Made by a program: the position numbers and the translations under genes. The notes under the pieces were generated by a model. It was not told the origin of the DNA, made no database searches, and saw only the letters and a program-made list of their open reading frames with translations. From Cristatella mucedo (Eukaryota > Bryozoa > Phylactolaemata > Cristatellidae), in contig WPIO01000037.1 of the NCBI GenBank assembly GCA_009760855.2, positions 480,001 to 544,000 of the forward strand: 64,000 nt of DNA. Direction: 5' to 3'. Shown here piece by piece: positions 1-11,959 of this stretch; positions within the stretch are counted from its first letter, which is position 1, and each line of letters starts with the position of its first letter.

Positions 1-360
1 ACATTTCCCTACTTATTTGTGGCCTGCAATGCCGAGAAGTAATAAAAACGCCAGAATAGGAGCCGCCCAACTAAGGCTGACAGAGGCGTACACCGCACGT
101 GTGTGTCACTCTGCCACTGTCGGCTATCCTGAGTGCCTCCAGCAGCTGCAAAGATCAGATTTCGCGGTGAGAACGGCTGTGCGAGCTGCGAGCACGCGCC
201 CCTGCGTCTCGGCGGCGACGCGTTCCTGCTCGTTCGCAGCAGCGTTCAAAGCGAGCTCGAGGCTGAGAGGCCTTGAGTCAATAAAGAAAAGCCGCACCCG
301 CGAGGCCGTCGGCACAGGCTCGCGATTGGGGAGCTTTTCTTCTGCACATTCTGTCAGAGG

Positions 361-1163
<803 letters not shown>

Positions 1164-1214
<51 letters not shown>
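1164..1214. repeat. (CA)n microsatellite
   Basis: About 25 CA units with C/A on the + strand; the last units degrade to cccacacata. Confidence 0.97.
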
Positions 1215-1216
<2 letters not shown>

Positions 1217-1721
1217 ACACATATACATGCACTCTGCCAACGCATGTAGCCTGTATGTTTGTACATATGTATGAATCATATTCCCAGAATCTGTGAAAAA
1301 GTGTTCAAATGACGGAACAGCATGCTGCACACTGAAAAGATCACGAAGAGTAGTGAACCACGCAAGATCACCCCGCCCATCACTGCATCATCCGAAATTA
1401 TACGGGCAACAACTTCAATCAGCCCAAATCTTTAGCACTACCCGGAAATGGAATCGGACAGATACATAATCACGGTAGGCGCGTAATTTCTCGATCGTTA
1501 AGTTTTTTAAACTAGCCTTCCAGATCGCGTTTACCGGACGTTAACGCGGAATAATAGAAGTACGATCTATCTCACCCGTTCCGTATACAAATGTTTTGAG
1601 AGTGGCTTAGTGTTCGGTCTTCAAGTCATCTCATTTGTGTGGCATGATTTGAATACAATGAAACCATTGCTGTAGGCTTAGCGAAGGTTTGAGCCCAATC
1701 AACTTGAATCTTCCTGCATGG

Positions 1722-1885
1722 GTCTTAGCCCACTAGCCCAGGGGGTAAAATGCTCGCTCTTCACCAATCAGTTCGTGGGTTTGAGCCCTGCAGCTGAAAT
1801 ACAGGATTGGTCCCTGCAAGCGGTTGTGATAGCCGTTAAATCTATTGTGCCACTAAAAAAAGGTTAGCTGAGTTAACAATCTCAC
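1722..1885 (+). mobile_element. SINE-B, old tRNA-derived SINE copy
   Basis: A diverged copy of the same SINE seen at 15250 and 53981. A box A-like segment (cccagggggtaaaatgctcg) is followed about 35 bp later by a box B-like segment (gtgggtttgagccc), then by the family body (ctgcaagcggttgtgatagc). The 3' part (cactaaaaaaaggttagctg) corresponds to the tail of the better copies. Confidence 0.6.
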
Positions 1886-1889
1886 CTCG

Positions 1890-2393
1890 CTGCACGTTTC
1901 CTTCGGCACCTCGCTGCATATCATGCACGCCTTCATCTTCTGTATTATCAATACATATTGCCTCTGCATTTTCAAGATAAAGCAAAGCGTGGACGCGAGC
2001 GCTTGTCGTGCAGCAGGTGCCATACGGCTGCCTCGTCAGTTGGGAGGCTGCAAACGGAGCTCGTGTCCTGTATTAGCAACAGCTTCTCCTCACCTCGGCC
2101 TGCACGCTGGCAGCTGGCTGATAAACCGGCCGCGGCCCTGGACGACCGCTGCCCGTCTGAGATGGAGCAGGCGCCGCCGCCGCCCCTCGAGGAACCGAGC
2201 AAAAACAGAGCAGCAGTAACAGCAACAGCCGCCGACAGTAAAGAGAATAAGCAATCTGCTATTGCTGTCTCGCGGCGACAAAGAGGCGAGCAGTGGCCGG
2301 TCGCCTCTGCCGCCTAGACGGTGGCATGTCGGCGGTGGGCTGCTGCTGCTGCCGGGCTCGACTAATCAGGCACCCAATTAGGTGCTCAGGTGC
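1890..2393. other. GC- and CAG-rich stretch, no gene recognised
   Basis: Contains a CAG/CAA-rich patch around 2205-2250 and several short overlapping open frames on both strands. None shows a known domain or a convincing splice structure. Confidence 0.4.
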
Positions 2394-2650
2394 ATCTATT
2401 TATCGCAGCATTCAGTGGGACCGTATGATTCGTCATTTATGCGCTCACGCGCTGAGCTGACGCTGTGCATGCTGCCACTGACCATATTTGCATGCTGACC
2501 CCGCGAATGTCACCTCTAACCATGTTATGCTCGTCGTCATTGAGCACCCTACCGCTAACCATTCGACTCGTGCTTCCTTTGCAGCAAATGTAAAGAGCCT
2601 AGAAAAAGATTGAGTTCTCTGAGGGCGCTATATAATATGTTTTATTACCC
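2394..2650 (+). mobile_element. L2-like LINE, 3' untranslated end
   Basis: Starts with the family segment that follows the reverse-transcriptase stop (cagcattcagtggg). It runs through the 3' UTR (gcatgctgccactgacca, ctaaccatgttatgc) to the terminal hairpin segment with the gcgcc...gagggcgct arms. The best reference copy in this window is at 16043-16935. It is truncated at its 5' side, as is usual for LINEs. Confidence 0.85.
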
Positions 2651-2937
2651 AATGAGGAAGCTGGCGGCAGTGGAGGCGTGGGCTCTTTTTCACGAATGTG
2701 CGAGGCTGTGTCGCGCTGCTCGGCAAGCGTTCACCTCCGAGCAGCCGCTCGCGGCCGGCCGCAGAAGCGACGCTCGGCCCCTGCTACTGGGGCTGGGGAT
2801 GCACTTTGCACGAACCCGTCGAAGACTCTCGCCCTTGCGCCACTTTCAAGTCTATGATTCAAGATCTATATAACTGTATCTAATGTATCAAATCATATCT
2901 GATTACATATATAATATATAATAATACACAATCTATT

Positions 2938-3028
2938 CCCTTTGCAGCAAATGTAAAGCGCCTAGAAAGAGATCAAGTTCTCTGAGGGCGCTTTATCAAG
3001 TGCATTATTATTATTATTATTATTAATC
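2938..3028 (+). mobile_element. L2-like LINE tail with (ATT)n
   Basis: Last ~70 bp of the L2-like family (tttgcagcaaatgtaaagcg through gagggcgctttatc) followed by an (ATT)n tail. It is too short to say whether the source was a LINE or a tail-sharing SINE. Confidence 0.8.
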
Positions 3029-3294
3029 TAATAATATATAATTATGCCTAATAGACAACATATCTAACATTCAAGATCTATGATCGATGTTAGCAAGACA
3101 AACGTAATTTTTTGTGGATTTTTAAAAGTAAGTAGCTATAGTAAAAGGGGAAAATTCTAAAGACGAAAAAATGCAAATTTAGCTAAACCGACAGGTAGCC
3201 TTTCGACTGCGAGATATCTAGATGACGTAGCCATGCCGACCTGCCTGGCTATCGCTGCACTGCCTAGCGCCACAAGATAAGGCCAAAGTAGATG

Positions 3295-3608
3295 TATATA
3301 TGTATGAATGTATCTCCGTCTGTAACTCCACAAAGTCATAAAGACCATGTGGGTATTACGCAGGAGAGTTTTGTATAGCGAACTCACAGCCTAAGCGGCT
3401 TTCGGTACGCATTCGGTAGCCAACAGACTTCGTCTCACGCAACAAAAAGAAAGCGGGAAGCATAGCAGAGTCAGGAGAGTTGAGGTAGTGAGAAGTATGG
3501 AAGTAGCAGCTCAGGACCGCTGAAAAGGATGAGCCATAGTCGGCAGTAGGAGAGTAGTTGTTTTGTAAGAATTTCGGAAGCGAATTCTACCGTCTGGCAG
3601 CCATAGTC
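3295..3608 (-). mobile_element. LINE-B insertion with 17-bp target-site duplication
   Basis: 5'-truncated copy of a second LINE family, related to the copy at 24663-25213 that still encodes the end of a reverse transcriptase. The flanks 3278-3294 and 3609-3625 are the same 17 bases with one mismatch (taaggccaaagtRaatg type). This defines the insertion exactly and shows target-primed insertion. On the minus strand the element ends in the segment beginning at 3295 (outermost bases tatatatgtatgaatg on +). Confidence 0.88.
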
Positions 3609-3900
3609 TAAGGCCAAAGTAAATGAAAGAGACGGCCTTGACCACGGCTTTGGCTTCGACGGCCGGGTTTATAATGCCGAAGAGTGCTGCTTTATGTAGA
3701 AGGTGCTTTACCGCACGTGCCATAGACACTGGAATTCAGGAGAATCCATCCGTCAGAGCGTGGCGGACTCTTGCACTATTAGCATCTTTTGACGAGGTTC
3801 CGTCCGTCTCCGCACACAACGATGACAGCTCGGATTAAATGTTCTTCTTAGGATAATTAGCATGTGAAGGTGATTTGACCAGCAGCAAGGTTAGCTTACA

Positions 3901-4020
3901 GGCACGGAAGTAGGCACGGCAGTAGGTGCACGAAGTACGGCAGTAGGTGCACGAGGAGCGAAGTAGGTGCACGAGGAGTGAAGTAGGTGCACGAAGTACG
4001 GCAGTAGGTGCACCAGGAGG
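3901..4020. repeat. irregular gtaggtgcac minisatellite
   Basis: Five copies of gtaggtgcac spaced 18-20 bp apart and joined by gaagtacggca or gaggagcgaa variants. Confidence 0.85.
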
Positions 4021-4022
4021 AG

Positions 4023-4831
4023 CGCCGATGAGAGGCGCCTTCTTCATGCACCTACTAATGGCCTTTCAGAACATGCTCGTCGAACGTCTTGAATTTCGTC
4101 ATGCGTACAAAAAGTCGGTTAGCAGACGCTGCGCATTCTGACAAGCGAACAAAGCAGGCATTGCCGTGCTGACAGATGAGATGACAGCATCTCTGGAAAT
4201 ATCCCCGGGTGTCTAACTCGCAGATCGCCAAGCGATCTAAAAATGCGTGTAAAAAAAAATTGCGGCAAAAATTGCCGGCACATTTAAAGACAAGATATTT
4301 AAAGACACATTAAAAGATAAATTATGACACGACCCCTGCGTTTTTCGGTCACTACCACCCCACGAAGATGGCGATTGCTGTCCACAAGTCCCTGGCGCCA
4401 GTGGTGGCCAGTGGTGCTGAGCACTCGGACCTTGCAGTCAGCACCATGCAGCACGCTACCAATAGCTGTCCAGAGCGAGTCGAGCCGAGCAGGACAGGGA
4501 CATGACGGCAGAGGGGTTGGGGGGAGGAGTTCTTCTAAACAGGAAAGCTCGACCGCTCATTTCATGCCGGTCAGCGAAGACGCGTTGGCGAATCGTCGCT
4601 CTCGCAGGACGTCTTCATTTGCTGCAGAGGGTTATAGATTTCTCTCTGCTTACTCTTAAAGCCATTACCCCCGGTCCACCCTACTCGAGCAGTCTCTCCT
4701 GCTGCCCTCCTCGAACTGTCTCTCCCCGCCCCCGCTGCCTTCCTCGGACTATCACCCTGCTGCATTCTTCAGACTGTCTCCCCCTGCTGCCCCCCTCGAA
4801 CCTTAGCCCGTCTCTCTATTCATCGTTTCGA
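4023..4831. other. unassigned stretch
   Basis: No domain, RNA gene or known repeat seen. Overlapping open frames at 4324-4927 run into the GA array downstream and have no recognisable content. Confidence 0.4.
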
Positions 4832-4842
4832 AGAGAGAGAGG

Positions 4843-4907
<65 letters not shown>

Positions 4908-4912
4908 GGAGA
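4832..4912. repeat. (GA)n microsatellite, interrupted
   Basis: GA array with gggaggg-type interruptions at both ends; purines on the + strand. Confidence 0.96.
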
Positions 4913-5452
4913 CTCGATGCCATTTGATGAAGCTTGATGCTTTATCCATTCGGCTTCGTTGATTGACATATGCGCACACGTTTGAAAAATTTGAAATTTA
5001 TATTTAAGCGCTGTTAGCGAACAGCGAGTGCATGTTACGTAGTGCTGTGCAACTTTCAGGCGTGGCACAAATGTCGAGAAAAGAGCCGCGCACGCAGCCG
5101 ATGTGGGGCGTGAATTCTATGGGGCGAAGAAGAAGAAGAAGAAGACAAAGGAGGAAAAAGTTCTAACCCCACTCGTCATTTAACGCCATGCTGGCAAGCC
5201 GCTGCGTTCGTGCCCACGTTCGACGCCTGGGATGATAGCCTTTTACGATCATTATAAAGTTATATTATGATAGGCACTTCTCGAAAATGTGCAGCTCACC
5301 CAGCGCCAAGCCACAGGTCTGCAGCTGTAGGAAAAACCTCAATGCAAGCTCTAGTTGAAGATCCGAGTTTAAGAATGGCCTATGAATACTGGCCTCAGTT
5401 TAAACTAATACTTTCTGGTTTGCTGAAGAAATGCTACCTTAGGCGATCAGGA

Positions 5453-5516
5453 CACTGGAAGGCTGACCTACTCTCAGATGATCCGGGCACTGGAAGGCTG
5501 ACCTACTCTCAGACGA
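5453..5516. repeat. 35-bp tandem duplication
   Basis: Two nearly identical head-to-tail units starting cactggaaggctgacctact at 5453 and 5488. The rest of 4913-5747 shows nothing I can assign apart from an (AAG)n patch near 5127-5145. Confidence 0.85.
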
Positions 5517-5747
5517 GTCACTCGAATAAGCACGCACGCACGAGCATTCATTCGTTCGTGCTCAGCGCCGCCGCTATCCATAGGTGAAGGTGGTCGGAAA
5601 AATATCCACCCGAAAGAAATGCGTCGAGCGCGAATCTGCTGGTGCGAGCAGGATTTTAGAGGATTTTATTTTCTTTTTCTTATGCTGATTTCAGGGGCTC
5701 CTTCTTTACGCGGGCATGCAGCTTTCAGCAGCCTTGATGGCCAGGCT

Positions 5748-5748
5748 C

Positions 5749-5787
<39 letters not shown>

Positions 5788-6273
5788 TTTTGCACTTGAT
5801 AAAGCGCCCTCAGAGAACTCAATCTCTTTCTAGGCGCTTTACATTTGCTGCAAAGTGAAATGCAATTGAAAGGTAAGTAAAATCATGCTTGAAAAAAAAC
5901 AAACACAATGAATAATGTGGTTAGGGGTGACATGCACAGGGTCAGCATGCGAATGTGGTTATCGGCAGCATGCACAGTGTCAGCACGCATAAGCACATCA
6001 AGGTCAAATCACAGGGACCCACTAAATGCTGTCCTAAATAGGTGTGTTTTTAAGTTTCTTTTAAATGTGGTCAGGTCATGGGATGTTCTGACGCAGGTCG
6101 GGAGGGAGTTCCAGGCTTTGGGAGCATACGAGCTAAATGCACGGTCTCCAAAGGATTTAAGGTTTGTACGAGGTATTTCCAGACTGTTGAATTCCGAAAA
6201 GCGGGTGGTACGATGCTTGACCTGATGGGGTAGTATATCTGAAAGATAGGCTGGAGCCATAGAATGAAGCTCC
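5748..6273 (-). mobile_element. L2-like LINE, 3' end with reverse-transcriptase C-terminus
   Basis: Reading on the minus strand, the copy starts in the RT C-terminal region. It encodes MAPAYLSDILPHQVKHRTT, IPRTNLKSFGDRAFSSYAPK and AWNSLPT, a block typical of L2/CR1-group LINEs. It then continues through the 3' UTR to the hairpin tail and an (AAT)n run at 5748-5784. It is heavily 5'-truncated and not functional. Confidence 0.92.
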
Positions 6274-7301
6274 AAGCAAGCTTACGAAGCAGTGAGCTAT
6301 TTACGCATGAGCATCGTATGACGCTGCCCAAATCTGGTAGGACTGATATACAGGGTGCTCAAGAAATTGATCCCTTGCAACGAGACTCTTGGGGTATTGT
6401 ACAATCGATGGCTCATCGTGATAGAGATCGACAAACGACAAGCGTGAGCTCTTTCTCGGCACGCAGGGCCGCATCCCTGGCAGCGAAGCGCTGCACGTTC
6501 GCGTTCCGAGATTCAATCCTGACCAGATGGCTGCTTGTTCTGAAAACCTCATCAAAAGCGCCCGTCGTGCCATCCATCGATAGCAAGCGATCAGGGGTAG
6601 GACTTCTTGCTCGCATTTCTCTCCATCTTGGCTTCTCGTTCAGCCTTTAATGCCCGCCAAAAGTAGTGCTGGCAGCTCGAGGGAAGCGTTGAAAAGAGTT
6701 ACTTATCTAGAGCAGTTTTCTGCCACATAATTGCTGTAAGTCCTCGAAGTCGTTGCCAGCATTTCGATGTGTTGCCAGTGTTAGTGCTGCGGTGCAGCAG
6801 TTGCTGACAATCTTATCCATTCGTCCAGGAGCCGCAAAGTGAGGATATAACTTCTGCGGTTTTCTTTGCAGGGAACGTTGCTAAGGAACCGCTAGCTATA
6901 GCCGCGCGGGTCTACCCACTCGCGCCATCCGTCTAGACTTCTGTAATTCGCTATTTGCACGTCTTTCTTCTTTCTGTGCAGGCTCCATGTCAACAGGCAA
7001 GATGTCGGGCTTACGATTCTGTCGCTCACCTTCGTGTCCCTTCATTCTCTAGCTCTGGTCTTTCATCTGAAATACTTCCTTGTCAGCAGCAGCAGCAGCA
7101 GCATCGGTGGCAGCGCAGGCGACGGCAGCACTGGACCGGCAGCACTGTGATACGACGGTGACCCATCACGGAGCATCGACAGATGGACAGCTGCGGCATC
7201 CACGACGTCGACGTTGTTACAGGGTGGAGCGGTCTCAACCGACATCGTTAATCGCCTGTAGGGCCTCAATCCGAATGGTTTTTGTAAACAGCTGACCCGC
7301 T
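6274..7301. other. unassigned stretch
   Basis: A minus-strand frame at 6413-6616 has an even amino-acid composition (includes DEVFRTSSHLVRIESRNANV) and could be an exon. I recognise no family and see no decisive splice sites. A (CAG)-rich patch lies near 7083-7105. Otherwise nothing assigned. Confidence 0.3.
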
Positions 7302-7635
7302 AGGCTGGATCTCTGAAGGCTGGATCTCTGAAGGCTGGATCTCTGAAGGCTGGATCTCTGAAGGCTGGATCTCTGAAGGCTGGATCTCTGAAGGCTGGAT
7401 CTCTGAAGGCTGGATCTCTGGCTGGATCTCTGAAGGCTGGATCTCTGAAGGCTGGATCTCTGAAGGCTGGATCTCTGGAGGCTGGATCTCTGGAGGCTGG
7501 ATCTCTGGAGGCTGGATCTCTGGAGGCTGGATCTCTGAAGGCTGGATCTCTGAAGGCTGGATCTCTGAAGGCTGGATCTCTGAAGGCTGGATCTCTGAAG
7601 GCTGGATCTCTGAAGGCTGGATCTCTGAAGGCTGG
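7302..7635. repeat. 15-bp minisatellite, about 22 copies
   Basis: Unit ggctggatctctgaa repeated about 22 times. Five consecutive middle units carry ctctggagg instead of ctctgaagg, and one unit is shortened. Because 15 is a multiple of 3, the minus strand reads as an unbroken (AFRDP)n array inside a 145-codon frame (7300-7737). I see no independent evidence that it is translated. Confidence 0.95.
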
Positions 7636-8385
7636 CGGGATGCTCAAGAAAATCGTGAAGATCCAGTCACTTCCGAGAGCAAACGAGAGGAAACAAATTC
7701 TCGTCGCTGTCAGCGATTGGTGCAGGTAGCCTACCAATCAGCTCGGCACAGTTTACTGCACACAGTCTTGTCCGCTCTGCTCTCAATCCACGGGGCAGCA
7801 CTTGGCGATGCAGACAAGCCGCTGCAGGCGGCGCTAAATAGGAGGCCGCCCAGCCTACGTAGGGCAGCCTAAGCTGGCAGCGCTACGTTTCGTGCGCGTC
7901 TATTATCACACTCGCCACTCTAGCGGAAACTTATTCGCACGGCTGGGGGGGGGGGGTCAACGGGCTCTGCTTCCCATCACTCATCTCGTTTCGTTCAAAG
8001 GCGGTTGGCGACATTAGCTTTTCCTTGGGTCCTTGGCTGCGAAACTCACTTCCTGTGCGACGGCACTTTCTCCCTTACTACGGACTCCAGCATGAATGCA
8101 TTGTCAGCTGTCCTACGCTGCTAGCTGCAGCACTCAGCACTGCATCAGCTGTCTCCATGGCTTACCCATTCTTCTCACTCACTTCTTTGTTTGTCAAAGA
8201 TGCAAGCCATTGGCTACCGTAGCCGGCTACCGAATGCCGCTTAGGGCAGGCAATGATGTGGCAGATGTTCAAGCAGAACACATTTTTAGATCTGGCCCTC
8301 CTGTAAAGTCAGCCCCGGACTTACGAAATAGATAGGAACAAGTAAACCCGTCGTAAGTCTAATTTTCTTAAGTCGAGAATAGCAT
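7636..8385. other. unassigned stretch
   Basis: No gene recognised. Contains a G10-11 run near 7946. Confidence 0.4.
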
Positions 8386-8625
8386 ACAATGATAATAATT
8401 ATACACTTGATAAAGCGCCCTCAGAGAACTCAATCTCTTTCTAGGCGCTTTACATTTGCTGCAAAGGAAACCCGATTGAATGGTGAGTGGCATATTGCTT
8501 GAAAAACAACAAGAATAACATGGTTAGGGGTGAAATACACAGGGTCAGCATGCACAGCGCTGCTCACGACAGACAAGCCTAGCTGCAGAGTTTTTCACCA
8601 GCTGTAAGCGCCTGATTGCAAATGC
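8386..8625 (-). mobile_element. L2-like LINE, internally deleted
   Basis: On the minus strand the hairpin tail and 3' UTR (8386-8560) join directly to the RT segment that reads tctgcagctaggcttgtctg. Several hundred bp between these two parts in other copies are missing. Confidence 0.85.
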
Positions 8626-9116
8626 CTTTCAGTTCTCTACACAGTTCTTTCCGACGCCCGACAAATACCGGCGAAGCCTGAGCCTTGAAGCACGCCGACG
8701 ACTTGTAAATACAGCGCCAGTACACGCGCTTATTGCGAAGGTAGCCGATCATGGCGGCAGGAAAGCGCACCCAGTACCTTGGTAGAACGAGTCAATATCA
8801 ATAGAGCAGAGCAGTGTATTTGTCCAACGGCCACAGAGGGCTGCAGATGTCCAGAGCCAGCCGCAGCGTGAAACCCTCAGTCCGAGGTTAAAAGTCCAAC
8901 TGCACTGACCTCGTCACTTGACCTTGGGCTTTTTATGCCGCGTAGCCATACAAAAATGGCATAACCGGTTTCTGATCATTGTAATTCAGAAAAGAGAAAT
9001 AATAATAAATGTATCTCGACAGTCTTAATCTGACTGTTGTAGCGTACCAACGTTTCTGCACAGTTTTGTCGCAACGAGTCGAGCTGCTGCACTTGTTCTT
9101 ACTGATTTTCTCCCTG
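8626..9116. other. unassigned stretch
   Basis: No supported feature. Confidence 0.4.
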
Positions 9117-9187
9117 CTTTTTTTTTCTCCTGTCTTTTTTTTCTCCTGTCTTTTTTTTCTCCTGTCTTTTTTTCTCCTGTCTTTTTC
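9117..9187. repeat. 14-bp T-rich minisatellite
   Basis: About five units of ttttttttctcctgtc with variable T-run length. Confidence 0.9.
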
Positions 9188-9792
9188 TTACAATCATAGC
9201 GTAAGAAATAGTGCTGAAACTCTCCGGTAACTGCCTTTGCCCGATGAAATGATGCTCCTCAAAGCAGCTTAATCTGAATCACCTTAGCAGCGGTGAAGTG
9301 ACGTGAAGTGTGCAAGATGTCCGCACAGGTTCCGCAGGCAAGGTTCCCTCAACACTGACGCCTTTTTTGATTATTGCGTACTTACATAGAATTACGGGTA
9401 TGCAGCTTTTAACTCGGCGGATACACGACTAGCTAATGCGCGCACATCAATCCTGATTCTGCGAATGCACGACGAGCTAATAAGCTCCGTTGTCAAGGAA
9501 CGTAGTCTTGGAAAGGACTTCCGTCCTTCGCTTCCGCATCTAACGGTCGGAGCCAGTTGCCTGAACGGATTTGCTCCACAGAGACTTGGGCTAGCTTTTC
9601 CAGCGCAATAGCTTCAACATTTTTAAGAAAGCGATAAGCTTAAAACTCAGTTAGTTCGATATAAATGTTTTCGTTTGTGCACATTCATCGATTCATAGGC
9701 AATCGTCCATGACAGGTCTATGTGTAGATCGCTGTCTGCCGGTCCAGGCACTTAAGTTTTTACAAGCTATTTCAAAATGTCCCAACGAGGAC

Positions 9793-10000
9793 TTATTGGG
9801 TGTTACGCAGGAGAATTTACTATAGCGCACCCAGAGCCTAAGCGACTTTCGGTAGCCAACAGACTTCATCTCACCCAATAAAGAGAAAATGAGAAGCATC
9901 GCTGAGTCAGGAGGGTGGTTGAGGTAATGTTTTTAACATTAAAGTAGCAGCTCAAGACGGCTGGAAAGGACGTGCCACAGTCGTCGTTAGGAGAGTAAAT
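9793..10000 (-). mobile_element. LINE-B, 3' end fragment
   Basis: Matches the minus-strand LINE-B copies at 3295 and 24663 (gggtgttacgcaggagaatt, gccaacagacttcatctcac, agcagctcaagacggctgg). It is more diverged than the 24663 copy. A short tail-like segment follows at 10013-10060 (cttaagttctcttaaagcgc), perhaps from a tail-sharing SINE. 9188-9792 holds nothing I can assign. Confidence 0.8.
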
Positions 10001-10060
10001 GTAATTTCACAACAGTCAGAGCTTAAGTTCTCTTAAAGCGCTATAGAAATTAAATGTATG

Positions 10061-10983
10061 GATTTATTTTTCCCAGTCCTCTCCGAAAGTTCATCCATAG
10101 ACAAGGTTAGACAGCCAGGAGGAAGTCGGCAGATCCCAACTGTGAGAGGCGTGGTCTTGGGGGATCCGATGGCAACTGATGACCCATAGGAAAAACTGAA
10201 TGTCTATGGTCAAGCGATACACGAACAACGACGGCGACACCACTGAATAAACCAAGGTCAGACTTCAGAAAGGTCTGAAAGAATGCGAGAACCCGGATGC
10301 GGATGGTCTCAGACAAGCAGCGACAATAGCAGGGCTCCTTGTTTAGCCGTTTATTATTTGGTCTACAATTAAACTACATCTCGTCTTGTTCTTTTTTTTT
10401 ATTAAAAATTGCAGACAAAGTCATCGAGCGAATGAATGTCAGCCAATCGTGCGCTTTAGCTTTGGCACCACGAGAGCGTACTCGGGTGTAGGTCAGACGA
10501 CAGTCAGAGCTGGCTGTCGTCTGCACGTAAAAGAAACGAGCGACGCTGCGACATCGACGCTTTTCGCGACACCCATGTTTGATTGGGCGAGCGGTGCTTT
10601 GTAGCAGAGAAGAGGTCACGCGCCAAGGCCGCGGAATTAGAGAGACTCAAGCGACGCCCACTGGACTCGATTTTCCCTTATTTTATGCGGACCGGTGGTT
10701 TAGGTGACGACATAGCCTGCAGGCGGCAGAAACCTGCGCTCCGATGGATGACTAAAGAGCTGCTGCGGCCGAACATGAAATTCGCCGTGCTGCGTGCAAA
10801 CATCCGAACCGCGTTTTTAATCTTACACTGCGACGGCTTCTTTTCAGGGGCGAGCGACGCAGGTCAAAGACGCGAGGACATAAAGTGGAGATAAATCAAC
10901 GTTTCTATCTTGTCTGCGCTTTGCTTACATAATGTGGCCTCAGCCAAGGGGCTACTCATATGACAGCGTTAGCCCACTCAGCT
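10061..10983. other. unassigned stretch
   Basis: No gene or repeat recognised. Two plus-strand frames (10386-10604, 10583-10894) overlap but carry no known domain. Confidence 0.4.
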
Positions 10984-11466
10984 ACGGTATTTTTATGAGT
11001 TTCACTTTTTTCCAATTTTCTTCTGAAAAAATAAGCCTGCGACTTATATACTACAAGTCAATATTTTACACCAGCTGGAAGAGTGAGAAGAGGGAATATA
11101 ATATAATATTTGTAAATGGGTTTTACATGCTTGGGAGAGCATCAAAACAAAAGACATTTTGAAGTCGTTTAAGAAGAAAGGAATTTCAAGTAGGCTGAAT
11201 GGAACTGAAAAGCAAATGCAATCTACGAGGAAAGTGACGATTCAGACATTGAAAATGTTGCAGAAGACAAAGAAGATGTTAGCAGTGATACTGATGACGA
11301 GTTTCTTGCAAACTGTGATGATTAAAACAAACTTATACTAATACAAACTGAGCTATATATTAAGTAATAATATTGTTCAATACAAGCCTTTTTCCAAAAA
11401 AGTTTGTCCATAAATTTAGGGTGCGACTTATACTTGGGTGTGACTTTTACTCTTAAAAATACGGTA
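10984..11466 (+). mobile_element. Pogo/Tigger-type DNA transposon remnant
   Basis: The ends are inverted repeats: tacggtatttttatgagt at the left and actcttaaaaatacggta at the right pair over 18 bp with one mismatch. Both sit at a TA dinucleotide, the usual target site of Tc1/mariner-superfamily elements. Inside is the C-terminus of a Pogo/Tigger transposase (next entry). The catalytic region is missing, so this is an internally deleted, non-autonomous copy of about 483 bp. Confidence 0.82.
11117..11325 (+). pseudogene. Pogo/Tigger transposase C-terminal fragment
   Basis: Frame 1 reads WVLHAWESIKTKDILKSFKK then KGISSRLNGTEK. This corresponds to the W..v..e.I..SF...GIsnaLdGtED segment that follows the DDE domain in Tigger and Pogo transposases. 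The frame shifts once near 11215, after which IYEESDDSDIENVAEDKEDV and SSDTDDEFLANCDD lead to TAA at 11323. That matches the acidic tail of the family. The DNA-binding and catalytic parts are absent. Confidence 0.82.
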
Positions 11467-11689
11467 ACTTATCTCCTTGCTTTCAATAGAAAGGCAGCGA
11501 CAATCATTTGTGCCCTCACCCGTATCCGGCTGGGCTGGTTCATCTCAGACATCCGGCTTGGTAGTATTATTTGTGGCGTCAGTGAGCAGAGTTTAAATGG
11601 TGCAATTATCAAATGCAGAACACCCGAAAGCCATCCTTTTTTAGGACCGAGCGCCGAAAACGACCGGACTCGAGCCGCGAGCGATCCTT

Positions 11690-11780
11690 CAACGTCTGAC
11701 CTCTGACCGGGGAACGATCCCTCAACTTTTGAGTTTCGCGTGCAGTGCTCTGTCAATTGAGCTACGAAGACTATCGTTCT
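11690..11780 (-). mobile_element. tRNA-like SINE head or tRNA pseudogene
   Basis: The minus strand has a good internal promoter: box A-like tagctcaattgacagagcac followed about 35 bp later by box B-like gagggatcgttcccc. The flanks do not fold into a complete acceptor stem, so I take it as a tRNA-derived SINE head or decayed tRNA and not a working tRNA gene. Confidence 0.45.
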
Positions 11781-11959
11781 TAGGAACTCCTCAACGGAGG
11801 CATTGTAGCCAAAGCTTTAATAACTGTCCTCTTATTTGCTCGAGTCGAATCCCGGCGTACATCGCCGGCGCGGTTTACTTTGGCGCGTAGCTAGCGGTTG
11901 GCGTACGCAAGCCACCTGGGGCGACCGGTGTAGTACGCTAGCGGGCGAGTTTATAGCCG

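Noticed and set aside
7302-7635. CRISPR-like array
   Set aside because: Units are contiguous with no unique spacers, and the window is eukaryotic.
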